A DNA stretch of 31,156 bases, from positions 1 through 31,156 of the forward strand of contig CAMVIT010000035.1 in NCBI GenBank assembly GCA_947167635.1, written 5' to 3'. Both the position numbers and the translations under genes were made by a program. Every line of letters starts with the position of its first letter. Position 1 is the stretch's first letter. Below the pieces are notes generated by a model. It saw only the letters and a list, made by a program, of their open reading frames with translations, did no database searches and was not told the origin of the DNA. Positions 17,785 through 26,988 of this stretch are shown in pieces. Source of the DNA: F23-D06 sp947167635 (GTDB taxonomy: Bacteria > Bacteroidota > Bacteroidia > Bacteroidales > WCHB1-69).

Positions 17785-20700
17785 TTATCGGCTCTTTGTC
17801 ACTTTCTGTGTCACGGTTCCCTTGTCGGTTTCAATGCGCAGGAAGTATGTGCCCGCTGCCATGCCGGAGAGATCCATCTGGCCGTGGTCGTTCTCGACAG
17901 TTTGTTGCATCAGGCATTGGCCAAAAACATTGTAGATGGCTGTCCGGAGAATGTAGGCCTCTTCCGACACAACATGAAGGCTCCCTGTCGTCGGGTTGGG
18001 ATAGATGGACAGTCGGAAGTCCGTGACGGGATCATGAATGCCTACCCCGAGTGTGAGATGCAAGGTGACCGTGGAGTCGCATCCATATTGGTTGGTGAAG
18101 GTCTGCGTATAGTTGCCGTTTTCGCAATACTCGATGCCATTCCAGAGATAACAGTTTTCTGTGGTGCTCACCGAATCCGTGACATAATTGATGGGATGGA
18201 TGGTGAGGTGGATGGTATCGACTTGGGTGCAGCCGTTGTCGTCCAGATGGGAAACGATATGTTCGCCATCTTGGTAGAGAATATTGCCGTACCAGGAGAA
18301 TGGGCCGCAGGAGTTGACGACGGTGTCTATGTTCTGCGGGTGCATGATGCTGAGATACAGCGTGTCCACTTGCAGGCATCCGTGGATGTCAGGATGCATG
18401 GAGATGTATCTGCCGCTTTGCGTGAAGGTTTCTCCGTTCCAGTCGTATGAATTGCATGCATTTACAAGGAAAGATTGATGATTGGGCGAGTAGATGGTGA
18501 GGTGCAGGGTGTCGATGATGATGCATCCGGAAGGAGAGAGATGGGCGTGCAGGTAGTCGCCGCTATGGATGTATGTGGTGCCATACCAGGTGTACGACTC
18601 GCATTCGCTGACGGTGATGGAGGTGGACTCGGGACGCGAGATGATGAGGTGCAGCGTGTCCACTTGGGTGCAGCCGTTGGCATCCGTGTGGGCATGGAGA
18701 TAGTCGCCGCTGTTGTGGAAGGTGATGCCGTTCCAGGTGTAGGCGTCACACTCTTCCACCGTGATGGCACTGTGTTGCGGGTGGTTGACGATGAGGTGCA
18801 GGGTGTCGATCTGGTCGCAGCCGGCGGCATCCGGATGCTGGAAGAGATAGTCTCCGGTTTCTGTGTATGCGGTGCCATTCCAGATGTAGGATTCACATGC
18901 CGTGGCGGTGGTGGAGGTGTGCTGCGGATAATTCACCGTCAAATGCAGTGTCACGATGCTGTCGCAGCCACTGGCAGCTGTGAAAGTTTGGGTATAATCA
19001 CCGGATTGGGTGTAAGTTTGGCCGTTCCAAAGATATTCGTCACATGCGGACAAGCGCAGCTCCGTGTGATAGGTGGAGTTTATGGTCAAATGCAGTGTCA
19101 CAGTGCTGTCGCAGCCATTGGCGGCAGTGAAGGTTTGATCATAATCACCGGATTGGGTGTAAGTATGACTGTCCCAAACATATTCGTCACAAGCGGATTC
19201 GTACAGATCCGTGTGTGACGATGGCGTTATCGTCAGGTGCAGTGTCACGGTGCTGTCACAACCGTTCGCGGCTGTGAGGGTTTGGTTATAATCACCGGTC
19301 TGGGTGTAGGTTTGGCCGTTCCAAAGATATGCGTCACATGCGGATTCATGCAGATCCGTGTGATAGGAGGGCGTTATTGTCAGATGCAGTGTCACGGTGC
19401 TGTCGCAGCCGTTCGCGGCAGTGAAGGTTTGATCATAATCGCCGGTCTGGGTGTAGGTCTGGCCGTTCCAAAGATATTCGTCACAAGCGGATGCTTGCAG
19501 ATTTGTATGATGTGGGGAGTTTATGGTCAAGTGCAATGTCACAGTACTGTCGCAGCCATGGATGGTCTGGAAGTGCTGTGTGTAGTTGCCAGACGAGGTG
19601 TAGCTTTGCCCGTTCCAGATGAATTCACCACAGGCGGATTCAATCAAAGTCGTTGTGGCCGGTTGGTGGAGGGTGAGATGCAGCGTCACGGTGCTGTCGC
19701 AGCCGTGCGAGGTCTGGAAGTGCTGGACGTGGTCGCCCGAGGAAGTGTATGTCTGCCCATTCCAGGTGTAGCTGCTGCAGGCACTGGTGCTCCACTCGGT
19801 GGCGGCGGCGTGATGAATGGTGAGGTGCAGTGTGTCGATCTGGGTGCAGCCGTGATGGTCTGTGGTGGGGTGCAGGTAGTCGCCACTTGCGGAGTAGGTG
19901 ATGTCATTCCAAGTGTAGGTGTCGCAACTCTCAATGAAGGAGATGGTTCCTTGTGCGTGATAGACGGTGAGGTGCAAAGTGTCAACCTGCGTGCAACCGG
20001 TTGAGTCGGTATGCACAAAGAGATGATCACCGCTTTCTGTGTAGATGTTTCCGTTCCAAATGTAAGACTCGCAAGCTGTTGCGGTCAAGGCGCTGTGCTG
20101 CGGGCGGTTTACGGTGAGATGCAGCGTCACAGTGCTGTCGCAGCCATGGACGGTCTGGAATTGTTGCGTGTAGTCTCCTGAAGCGGCATAGGTTTGGCCA
20201 TTCCAAACATATTCGTCACACGCGGATTCGTACAGATCCGTGTGTGACGAGGGCGTAATCGTCAGATGCAGTGTCACGGTGCTGTCGCAACCGTTTGCAG
20301 CTGTGAAGGTTTGATGATAGTCGCCGGTTTGGGTGCAGGTCCGGCCGTTCCAAACATATTCGTTGCATGCTGACACATTCAGATCCGTGTGGCGGGTGGA
20401 ATTTATCGTCAAATGCAGCGTTACGGTGCTGTCGCAACCGTTTGAGGCTGTGAAGGTTTGGTGGTAATCACCTGTTTGGGTGTAAGTCTGGCCGTTCCAG
20501 ACATATTCGTCACACGCTGATATGTGCAGATCCGTATGGCGTGTGGAATTAATGGTCAAATGCAGCGTCACGGTGCTGTCGCAACCGTTGGCGGCAGCAA
20601 AGGTTTGATGGTAATCACCGGTTTGGATGCAGGTCTGACCGTTCCAAACATATTCGTTGCATGTTGACACATTCAGATCCGTGTGGGATGTGGAATTTAT

Positions 20701-23700
20701 GGTCAGATGCAGCGTCACGATGCTGTCGCAGCCGTTGGCCGCCTCGTTGTGGAGAATGTGGGATGGCGTGTTTGTGCTGGCGGTGTAGGTTTGGCCATGC
20801 CAGGTGAAGCTGTCGCATGCGGTTACGGTTTCGATGCCCTGCGCCGGTATGCAGTCTCCCACAAAAACGATGGCTTGCGCCGGTTCGCTGGCACATCCGT
20901 CGGTGATGCCGATGACAGAGTATGTGGTGGTAGCATAAGGCGTCAGTGTCACGCTGGCGGTGCTGTCACCGGTGGACCACACGAAACTGTCTGCCCCACT
21001 TGCCGTGAGTGTGGTGCTTTCATACAAGTGTATGGAGGTGTTTCCGGTGATGGCAATGGCGGGGATGGGGCGGATGGTGAGGTGCAGTGTGTCCACTTGT
21101 GTGCAGCCGTTGATGTCGGCGTGCGCATAGGTGTAGTCTCCACTCGCCGTGTAGGTGGAGCCATTCCAGCTGAATCTTCCACATTCGTTGACCGTGAGGG
21201 CTGTGTGATGGGGTTTGTTGATGGTCAAGTGCAAGATCACGGTACTGTCGCATCCTTGTGTGGTCTGAAAATGTTGGGTGTAGTCTCCAGAGGTGAAATA
21301 GTCATGCCCATTCCAGCTGAAGCTGTCACAAGCGGTCGCAGTCCGTTCTTGAGATGCGGAGTGATATATGGTCAGATGAAGTGTCACGAGGCTGTCGCAG
21401 CCGGAGACGGAGCCGCCAGGGATTGTATAGGAGGGGGCCGTTGTGCTGGCATAATAGGTCTCGCCATGCCAAACAAAGCTGTCACAAGCAGAAACGGTTT
21501 CGATGCCTTGCCGTGGTTCGCAAGGTCTCACGAAAATAGTGACAGTGACGGGCTCGCTGGCGCAACCGTTGGAGGTGCCGGTGACGGAATAAGTGGTGGT
21601 GTTGGAGGGTGACACCGTCAGAGTGGCGCCGTTCTCTCCTGTTGACCAAACATAACTCTCCGCTCCGAATGCGGTCAGCGTGGCGCTCTCAAACTGGAAT
21701 ATGGAGGTGTCCCCGACAACGGTCACGGCAGGTGCGGGACGGATGGTGAGGTGCAAGGTGTCCACTTGCGTACACCCGTGCGCATCGGAGTGCGAGTATG
21801 TGTAAACACCGCTCTCTGTGTAGGTCCGGCCATTCCAGGTGTAGGATCCGCATTCGCTTGTCACGACGGATTCGTGAACGGGGTTGTAAATGGTGAGGTG
21901 CAGCGTGTCCACTTGTGTGCAGCCGTTGGCATCGGGATGCGCGAAGGTGTAGTCGCCGCTCTCCGTGTAGTTGCTTCCGTTCCAGAGCAGATTGCCGCAT
22001 GCACTGGTTGTCAAGGAGGTGTGTGGGGGGTTGTGGATGGTGAGATGCAGGGTGACGATGCTGTCGCAACCACTGGAAGCTCCCCCGTATATGATATAAG
22101 TGGGGATTTGGGTGCTCTGGGTGTATGTGGCGCCATGCCAGGTGTAGCTTTCGCATGCAGATACCGTTTCAACACCTTGGGCGGGGGTGCAGGCCCCCAC
22201 AAAAACGGTTGTGGAGGCAGGCTCGCTGACGCATCCGCTTTGCGTGCCGGTCACCGTGTAGGTCGTGGTCTCCATCGGAGAAACGACAATGCTGTCGGCG
22301 TGGGCCCCCGTGGACCACAGATAGCTTTCTGCTCCCGTGGCCACGAGTGTGGTGGACTCGAATTGAAGGATGGAGGCGTTTCCCGTGATGGTTACAACCG
22401 GGATTGGGAGTATGGTGAGATGGAGCGTGTCCACTTGGGAACAGCCGTTTGAATCAAGATGTGTGTAGGTGTAGTTCCCGCTCTCCCAATATGTCGTGCC
22501 GTTCCACTCGTATGATCCACATTCCGATACGGTGGTGGAAAGATGGTGTGGCTGATGCACGGTAAGTATCAGGGTTACAGTGCTGTCGCAACCTTGCTGG
22601 GTCTGAAACTGTTGGGTGTAGCTGCCGGAAACTTCGTATGTTTGTCCATTCCAGGTATAACTGTCGCATGTGCCGGCATGGAATGATGTCTCCAGGTTGG
22701 AATGGATGGTCAGATGCAGATTGACCACACTGTCGCAGCCGTTGGCGGCCCCGCCGGGAATGGTGAAGGTGGGCTCGGTGGTGCTGGAGGTGTAGGTGAT
22801 GTCATGCCAGGTGTAGCTTCCGCAGGCAGTGACGGTTTCAATGCCCACAGGGGGAATGCAGGGGATGACCTGCACGGTGATTTGCGCGGGTAAGCTGGCA
22901 CAACCGTCGGCAAATCCTGTGACACTGTATGTGGTGGTTATTTGTGGCTGTACGGTGATGGAGGCGGTGGTGTCCCCCGTGGACCATAAGTAGCTTTGCG
23001 CACCGGAAGCGGTCAGGGTGGCGTTTCCGATCGAGGATATCACGCTGTCTCCCGTTATGGTTACAGCAGGTTTGGGAAGGATGGTCAGAAACAACGTGTC
23101 CACTTGCGTGCAGCCGTTGGAATCAATTTGTTGATGCAGATAAATGCCGCTTTGCCCATGCGAGATGCCATGCCAGGTGTAGGCGTCGCATTGCTGAACC
23201 GTCAAAGATTGGTTCTGGGGTTGAAGAATGGTGAGCCGCAGGGTGTCCACTTGCAGGCAGCCATTGTCATCCCTGTGGGCAAAGGTGTACTGGCCGCTTT
23301 GGGAATAACGGGAGCCGTTCCAAAAATAGTAATTGCATTCCGTGACGGTGGTCGTGACAGGCGTGGGGTTGAAGATGGTCAAGTGTAAAGTGTCAACCGT
23401 GGTACACCCATGGGCATCGGTATAAGTGTGGGTGTAGTCTCCGCTTTGTGAATAGGTCTCGCCATGCCAAATATAGGATGAACAGCCCGATGCGGTCAAA
23501 GACGAATGCTGGGGATGCGAGATGGTGAGGAACAACGTGTCCGTTTGATGGCAACCCACGGAATCAAAATAGTTGTAGTAGTAGGTGCCCGACTCGTAAT
23601 AGGTTTGCCCTCTCCATGTGTATTCGTCGCAAGTGTCTAAAACAGCCGACAGGCCATTTTGGGTACATAGGTTTTCAAGGGTGATGTCATGGCTGACACC

Positions 23701-26700
23701 GGCCTGGCAGCCGTTGTTCCACACGGCCCACACGGTGTAGCTGTAGTTTCCACTGTAGTAAAGGGTGTCTTGGTACGATGTTCCAGACGTGGTGGCGAGG
23801 GGCGAAAGATTCCGTTCTATCATGTAATGAGACACTTCGACAGGCACATTCTCGATAGTGCCCTTGATGGAATAGTTTTTGTGGAGTCCTGTGGCGCCCC
23901 ATTCCGTCTGGCCGTTGTGCTGCACGCATCGAATGTCGCCTTTGTCTTCCGTGTAAAAAGAGCCCAATGCTGCAAAATAGACACTGTCGGGCACATCGGC
24001 ATATATGCCGAACCATAGCTCCTGTGTCGCGTCTATCAGAACAGGCGCGTCCAATACAACATCATTCCATTGGTTGTATGAAAGGGATGAAAGGGGAATG
24101 TTTTGCTCATAAACCAATGTTCCGGGATTGTAGGTAGCCCCAACACTTCCCCCTTTATATACCACTGCCTTGTATGAAAGGACATGTTGACGGGGAACAA
24201 ATGAGATTTTGCTGAGCTGCATGTTGTGGTAATCGGCCAAGTCGGAGGTGGTGTAGCGGTGTATCATGGTGACTTGCGCATGATAGGGGAGAAAATAGTT
24301 GCTAAGGAAGTTGTTGCACCAAGTGATCTCGTGTGCTTGGGATGCCGGGGGGATGGGCTGTGCCCAATTCAGGGTGACCAGGTTGTTGTTGTGGGAGAGG
24401 GTGAGGTTCTGAGGAGGGTTGCAGTTGTCCGAGCCTTGCCCTGACAAGTCAACATGGGCGGTGATGTGTCCGGAGGTGAGCACGATGCTTCCCGTTTCAA
24501 ACGCCGCTTGAGGGGAGAGTGGCGCATATCGTACATAAAGGACACCACCGGTGGGAGCGAGAATGCAGGTGTCTTGGAAATGGATGGAGTCGGTGCTGAT
24601 CTTGAAATGACCGGATACGATGGCCTGGATGGGTGAATATAATCCGGAGCCGCTGACCGCCACGCTATTTGTCTGGCTGTTGAATCCGTTGTTGTGGAAA
24701 AAGTCAATTCGTTCAGGATTGGCGGCCAAATGCATGTCGTTGATGTATTGCAATTGTTCCGACGCAGAGCATCCATTGTCCCAGTAGGCGGTGACGGTGT
24801 AGTTGACGGTGTCGGTGGCGCTTAATGTGTCAGACATGGACAGTCCCGCAGTCGCCCCCACCATGATTCCGTCGCGAAGGATTTCATAATGGGTGACGGA
24901 TTGAGTGTTCTCAAGTGTGGCGCTTACGGCAAGCGAATAGGTGTACTGGGATTCGGACCAGGTGATGTCATTAGAACCGTGTAATCCTATGATGGCGCCT
25001 TTACGAAACACATGGGGAGGCCCCAAGGGAATGGCGTATGTGTTGGCGGGAGCTTCCATATATACACCGTACCAAAGTTCTTGTAATGCATCTACAAGTA
25101 CCGGGGTGGACAAATGGACTGTGTTCCAGGCATCGGGGACGACATTCCCCATGTTGACGTTTTCTTGGGCAACAAGCGTGCCGGGATAGATGGTGTCGTT
25201 GTCAAAGCGACCGCCCTTGTACACAATGATTTTGTAAGCTGTGGCGTTGCTGTCGGCAAAGAATGAAACTTGCGTGAGCGATCTGTTGTGGTATAAGACG
25301 AGGTCACTGGGTGTGTACCTTTGCACGAGGGAGACACGGTAGTCTTGGTTATAGCCGCCGGCATGTAATCCCGGCGCCTCGTTCCAAGTGATGGTCTTGG
25401 GGTCGGGAACCGTCGCGGGCGCAGTCCACGACAGAAGGATGTTTTGCATGTCCGGAGACGAGGCACTGAGCAGGCGTGGCGGTTGGCAGGAGTTTTCGAA
25501 CTTGAAGCCCACTAAGGCGATGCTTTTCGTTGCGGCTCCGGATGACAGGACGACAGCTCCCGTGTCGGGATTGTCGGGCAGCAAGGCCGTGGGCTCATGC
25601 CGTACATATATGGTGCCGCCAGTGGCGGGAAGTGTCAAGGTGGACAGGAAATTCAAGGAATCCGCGCTGATTCGGAAGTCGCCGGATGCGGTGATGGTGA
25701 TGGGGTCGGTGAGATTGTGGGTGATAATGTCGATGCTTCGAATTTCGCTGGACATTCCGACCTCAGTCAGGAACGTGTAGGAAGCCCCCTCTGGTTGGAT
25801 GATGGGCCCCGAGGCCGTGATGTTGTTGATGATGCTTTGAGAGAAATTGTAGTTGTTGCTTCCCGGGGTGATGCTGTCCACGAGAAAGAACCCGTCGTGG
25901 TTCCCGCGCCATCCGAAGTTGAAATGGAAGTAGTTGTCCGTAGTGTAACCATCGCAAACAAAGGAGTGCCCGAGGGAGTTCCCGGATCCGATGCCGTTGT
26001 AGATGAGAGGCTGATGATGGTCGAGATCTCGTTTGATCATGTTGAGCCATGTCTGGTTGGAGAATCCCGAGCGCGTGTGATAGGTGCACCCCTCGTATCC
26101 GAAATAGTGGCTGAGTGCGTATGCGACGTCCGTCACGTATGCACCGCTGCTATGCGCGCCGTACCGCATGTCCACGCTGACACCGCAGTGGTAGATCAAA
26201 TTGGACACTGCTTCGATCTGGGCTGCGGGACTGCCGGCGGAAATCGTGTCCGGCATGAGGGCGTAATTGTAGCTTGCATGTGCAAAATCGGCAGACAGGA
26301 CGCCGTAAACTTGGAAACCTTGTGCCAGGAAAGAACAGTTGTAGCTGTGGCTTCCAAAACCATGGGAAGGATATTGCCAGTAGCGGAGGATTTGCGACAT
26401 GGCGACGGCCACGCAGCCCGCGTTGGCATATCCTCCGTCACCGAAAGTCTCGGCGGGACATTGCGCATTGTAGGGGTAAACCTGCCCCCAGCGTGACGTG
26501 AGCAGGGGAGCCACGGCGGTGACTGCACGGGAACGGCTGCCGCGCGCGGAGGCCATGTCGCGCCATTTGGAGACCATGCGGGCATCCGTGCCGGATGGCC
26601 CCGAAAGCACCCGCTCGATGGTCGCCGCATAATAGTCGAGCAGCCCCTGCAATGGCTCTGGAATGTTGTGGATGTCGAAATTCCCCTCCGTGGAGTATCC

Positions 26701-26988
26701 CAACACGGGCTCTATTCTGTCGTCAGAACTGACGATGACAAACCCGTTGCCGACATTGTAAATGCGGAAACACTCGGCGGCGGCAGTCATGCTGGACGAC
26801 GATGATGTGCGATATGTGTAGGCCGTTCGGGGCTCCAACGCCGCTCGTCCCATGGCACGGCCGACTTTTTCCTTGTAAAAGTTGGCCGCCACGCGCTTGC
26901 TTTGCGCGCTGTCAACGGGAGCAGCGGGCAGATGACCCGCAAAAGCCATGAGAATGGCCAAAAACAAGAGGAAGAAAATTTTTTTCAT
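17785..26988 (-). CDS. Giant secreted C10 (streptopain-like) cysteine peptidase with WNG repeats and T9SS sorting domain
   Basis: This 3067-residue protein starts with a signal peptide (MKKIFFLLFLAILMAFAGHL). A Spi-type propeptide (about 25-130) precedes the C10 peptidase domain (about 155-390) with the nucleophile in AGCVAVAMSQIL (Cys192) and the base in GHSFVCDGY (His341), followed by FHFNFGWRG. Two modules follow (about 395-790 and 790-1110), each with an ASPM/Hydin-like beta domain, an FnIII-like stretch and a jelly-roll-like stretch (KIIVYKGG and KAVVYKGG). Residues about 1113-2978 are 32 WNG repeats and four Ig-like modules. The last 80 residues (from DFRLSIYPNPTTG) are a T9SS type A sorting domain. 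The start is at 26988, where the ATG overlaps the lnt stop; the longer frame to 27033 lies inside lnt. Both catalytic residues are intact, so a surface-anchored protease is expected. Target proteins are unknown. Confidence 0.92.
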   Translation of the reverse strand: MKKIFFLLFLAILMAFAGHLPAAPVDSAQSKRVAANFYKEKVGRAMGRAALEPRTAYTYRTSSSSSMTAAAECFRIYNVGNGFVIVSSDDRIEPVLGYSTEGNFDIHNIPEPLQGLLDYYAATIERVLSGPSGTDARMVSKWRDMASARGSRSRAVTAVAPLLTSRWGQVYPYNAQCPAETFGDGGYANAGCVAVAMSQILRYWQYPSHGFGSHSYNCSFLAQGFQVYGVLSADFAHASYNYALMPDTISAGSPAAQIEAVSNLIYHCGVSVDMRYGAHSSGAYVTDVAYALSHYFGYEGCTYHTRSGFSNQTWLNMIKRDLDHHQPLIYNGIGSGNSLGHSFVCDGYTTDNYFHFNFGWRGNHDGFFLVDSITPGSNNYNFSQSIINNITASGPIIQPEGASYTFLTEVGMSSEIRSIDIITHNLTDPITITASGDFRISADSLNFLSTLTLPATGGTIYVRHEPTALLPDNPDTGAVVLSSGAATKSIALVGFKFENSCQPPRLLSASSPDMQNILLSWTAPATVPDPKTITWNEAPGLHAGGYNQDYRVSLVQRYTPSDLVLYHNRSLTQVSFFADSNATAYKIIVYKGGRFDNDTIYPGTLVAQENVNMGNVVPDAWNTVHLSTPVLVDALQELWYGVYMEAPANTYAIPLGPPHVFRKGAIIGLHGSNDITWSESQYTYSLAVSATLENTQSVTHYEILRDGIMVGATAGLSMSDTLSATDTVNYTVTAYWDNGCSASEQLQYINDMHLAANPERIDFFHNNGFNSQTNSVAVSGSGLYSPIQAIVSGHFKISTDSIHFQDTCILAPTGGVLYVRYAPLSPQAAFETGSIVLTSGHITAHVDLSGQGSDNCNPPQNLTLSHNNNLVTLNWAQPIPPASQAHEITWCNNFLSNYFLPYHAQVTMIHRYTTSDLADYHNMQLSKISFVPRQHVLSYKAVVYKGGSVGATYNPGTLVYEQNIPLSSLSYNQWNDVVLDAPVLIDATQELWFGIYADVPDSVYFAALGSFYTEDKGDIRCVQHNGQTEWGATGLHKNYSIKGTIENVPVEVSHYMIERNLSPLATTSGTSYQDTLYYSGNYSYTVWAVWNNGCQAGVSHDITLENLCTQNGLSAVLDTCDEYTWRGQTYYESGTYYYNYFDSVGCHQTDTLFLTISHPQHSSLTASGCSSYIWHGETYSQSGDYTHTYTDAHGCTTVDTLHLTIFNPTPVTTTVTECNYYFWNGSRYSQSGQYTFAHRDDNGCLQVDTLRLTILQPQNQSLTVQQCDAYTWHGISHGQSGIYLHQQIDSNGCTQVDTLFLTILPKPAVTITGDSVISSIGNATLTASGAQSYLWSTGDTTASITVQPQITTTYSVTGFADGCASLPAQITVQVIPCIPPVGIETVTACGSYTWHDITYTSSTTEPTFTIPGGAANGCDSVVNLHLTIHSNLETSFHAGTCDSYTWNGQTYEVSGSYTQQFQTQQGCDSTVTLILTVHQPHHLSTTVSECGSYEWNGTTYWESGNYTYTHLDSNGCSQVDTLHLTILPIPVVTITGNASILQFESTTLVATGAESYLWSTGAHADSIVVSPMETTTYTVTGTQSGCVSEPASTTVFVGACTPAQGVETVSACESYTWHGATYTQSTQIPTYIIYGGASSGCDSIVTLHLTIHNPPHTSLTTSACGNLLWNGSNYTESGDYTFAHPDANGCTQVDTLHLTIYNPVHESVVTSECGSYTWNGRTYTESGVYTYSHSDAHGCTQVDTLHLTIRPAPAVTVVGDTSIFQFESATLTAFGAESYVWSTGENGATLTVSPSNTTTYSVTGTSNGCASEPVTVTIFVRPCEPRQGIETVSACDSFVWHGETYYASTTAPSYTIPGGSVSGCDSLVTLHLTIYHSASQERTATACDSFSWNGHDYFTSGDYTQHFQTTQGCDSTVILHLTINKPHHTALTVNECGRFSWNGSTYTASGDYTYAHADINGCTQVDTLHLTIRPIPAIAITGNTSIHLYESTTLTASGADSFVWSTGDSTASVTLTPYATTTYSVIGITDGCASEPAQAIVFVGDCIPAQGIETVTACDSFTWHGQTYTASTNTPSHILHNEAANGCDSIVTLHLTINSTSHTDLNVSTCNEYVWNGQTCIQTGDYHQTFAAANGCDSTVTLHLTINSTRHTDLHISACDEYVWNGQTYTQTGDYHQTFTASNGCDSTVTLHLTINSTRHTDLNVSACNEYVWNGRTCTQTGDYHQTFTAANGCDSTVTLHLTITPSSHTDLYESACDEYVWNGQTYAASGDYTQQFQTVHGCDSTVTLHLTVNRPQHSALTATACESYIWNGNIYTESGDHLFVHTDSTGCTQVDTLHLTVYHAQGTISFIESCDTYTWNDITYSASGDYLHPTTDHHGCTQIDTLHLTIHHAAATEWSTSACSSYTWNGQTYTSSGDHVQHFQTSHGCDSTVTLHLTLHQPATTTLIESACGEFIWNGQSYTSSGNYTQHFQTIHGCDSTVTLHLTINSPHHTNLQASACDEYLWNGQTYTQTGDYDQTFTAANGCDSTVTLHLTITPSYHTDLHESACDAYLWNGQTYTQTGDYNQTLTAANGCDSTVTLHLTITPSSHTDLYESACDEYVWDSHTYTQSGDYDQTFTAANGCDSTVTLHLTINSTYHTELRLSACDEYLWNGQTYTQSGDYTQTFTAASGCDSIVTLHLTVNYPQHTSTTATACESYIWNGTAYTETGDYLFQHPDAAGCDQIDTLHLIVNHPQHSAITVEECDAYTWNGITFHNSGDYLHAHTDANGCTQVDTLHLIISRPESTSITVSECESYTWYGTTYIHSGDYLHAHLSPSGCIIIDTLHLTIYSPNHQSFLVNACNSYDWNGETFTQSGRYISMHPDIHGCLQVDTLYLSIMHPQNIDTVVNSCGPFSWYGNILYQDGEHIVSHLDDNGCTQVDTIHLTIHPINYVTDSVSTTENCYLWNGIEYCENGNYTQTFTNQYGCDSTVTLHLTLGVGIHDPVTDFRLSIYPNPTTGSLHVVSEEAYILRTAIYNVFGQCLMQQTVENDHGQMDLSGMAAGTYFLRIETDKGTVTQKVTKSR
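18050..23650 (-). repeat. Tandem array of 32 WNG repeats (about 147 bp each) with four Ig-like insertions
   Basis: Each unit is about 49 residues with the pattern ACDxYxWNGxTYTxSGDYxxxFxxxxGCDSxVTLHLTI. I count 32 units. Seventeen end in GCDSxVTLHL and fifteen in the alternate form GCxQVDTLHL. Almost every unit has two Cys, one before the Trp and one in the GC step. Four Ig-like modules (pattern SYLWSTG...TTYSVTG) lie at roughly 22845-23085, 22165-22415, 21505-21740 and 20840-21070, about 665-680 bp apart, so Ig + three WNG units is itself a repeated block. From the fourth Ig-like module to the C-terminus 19 WNG units run without a break. Confidence 0.88.

Noticed and set aside
18050..23650. 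Regular 147-bp repeats that could suggest a CRISPR or satellite array
   Set aside because: The repeats keep one reading frame with conserved protein motifs and differ mainly at tolerated positions; there are no short identical repeats with unique spacers.
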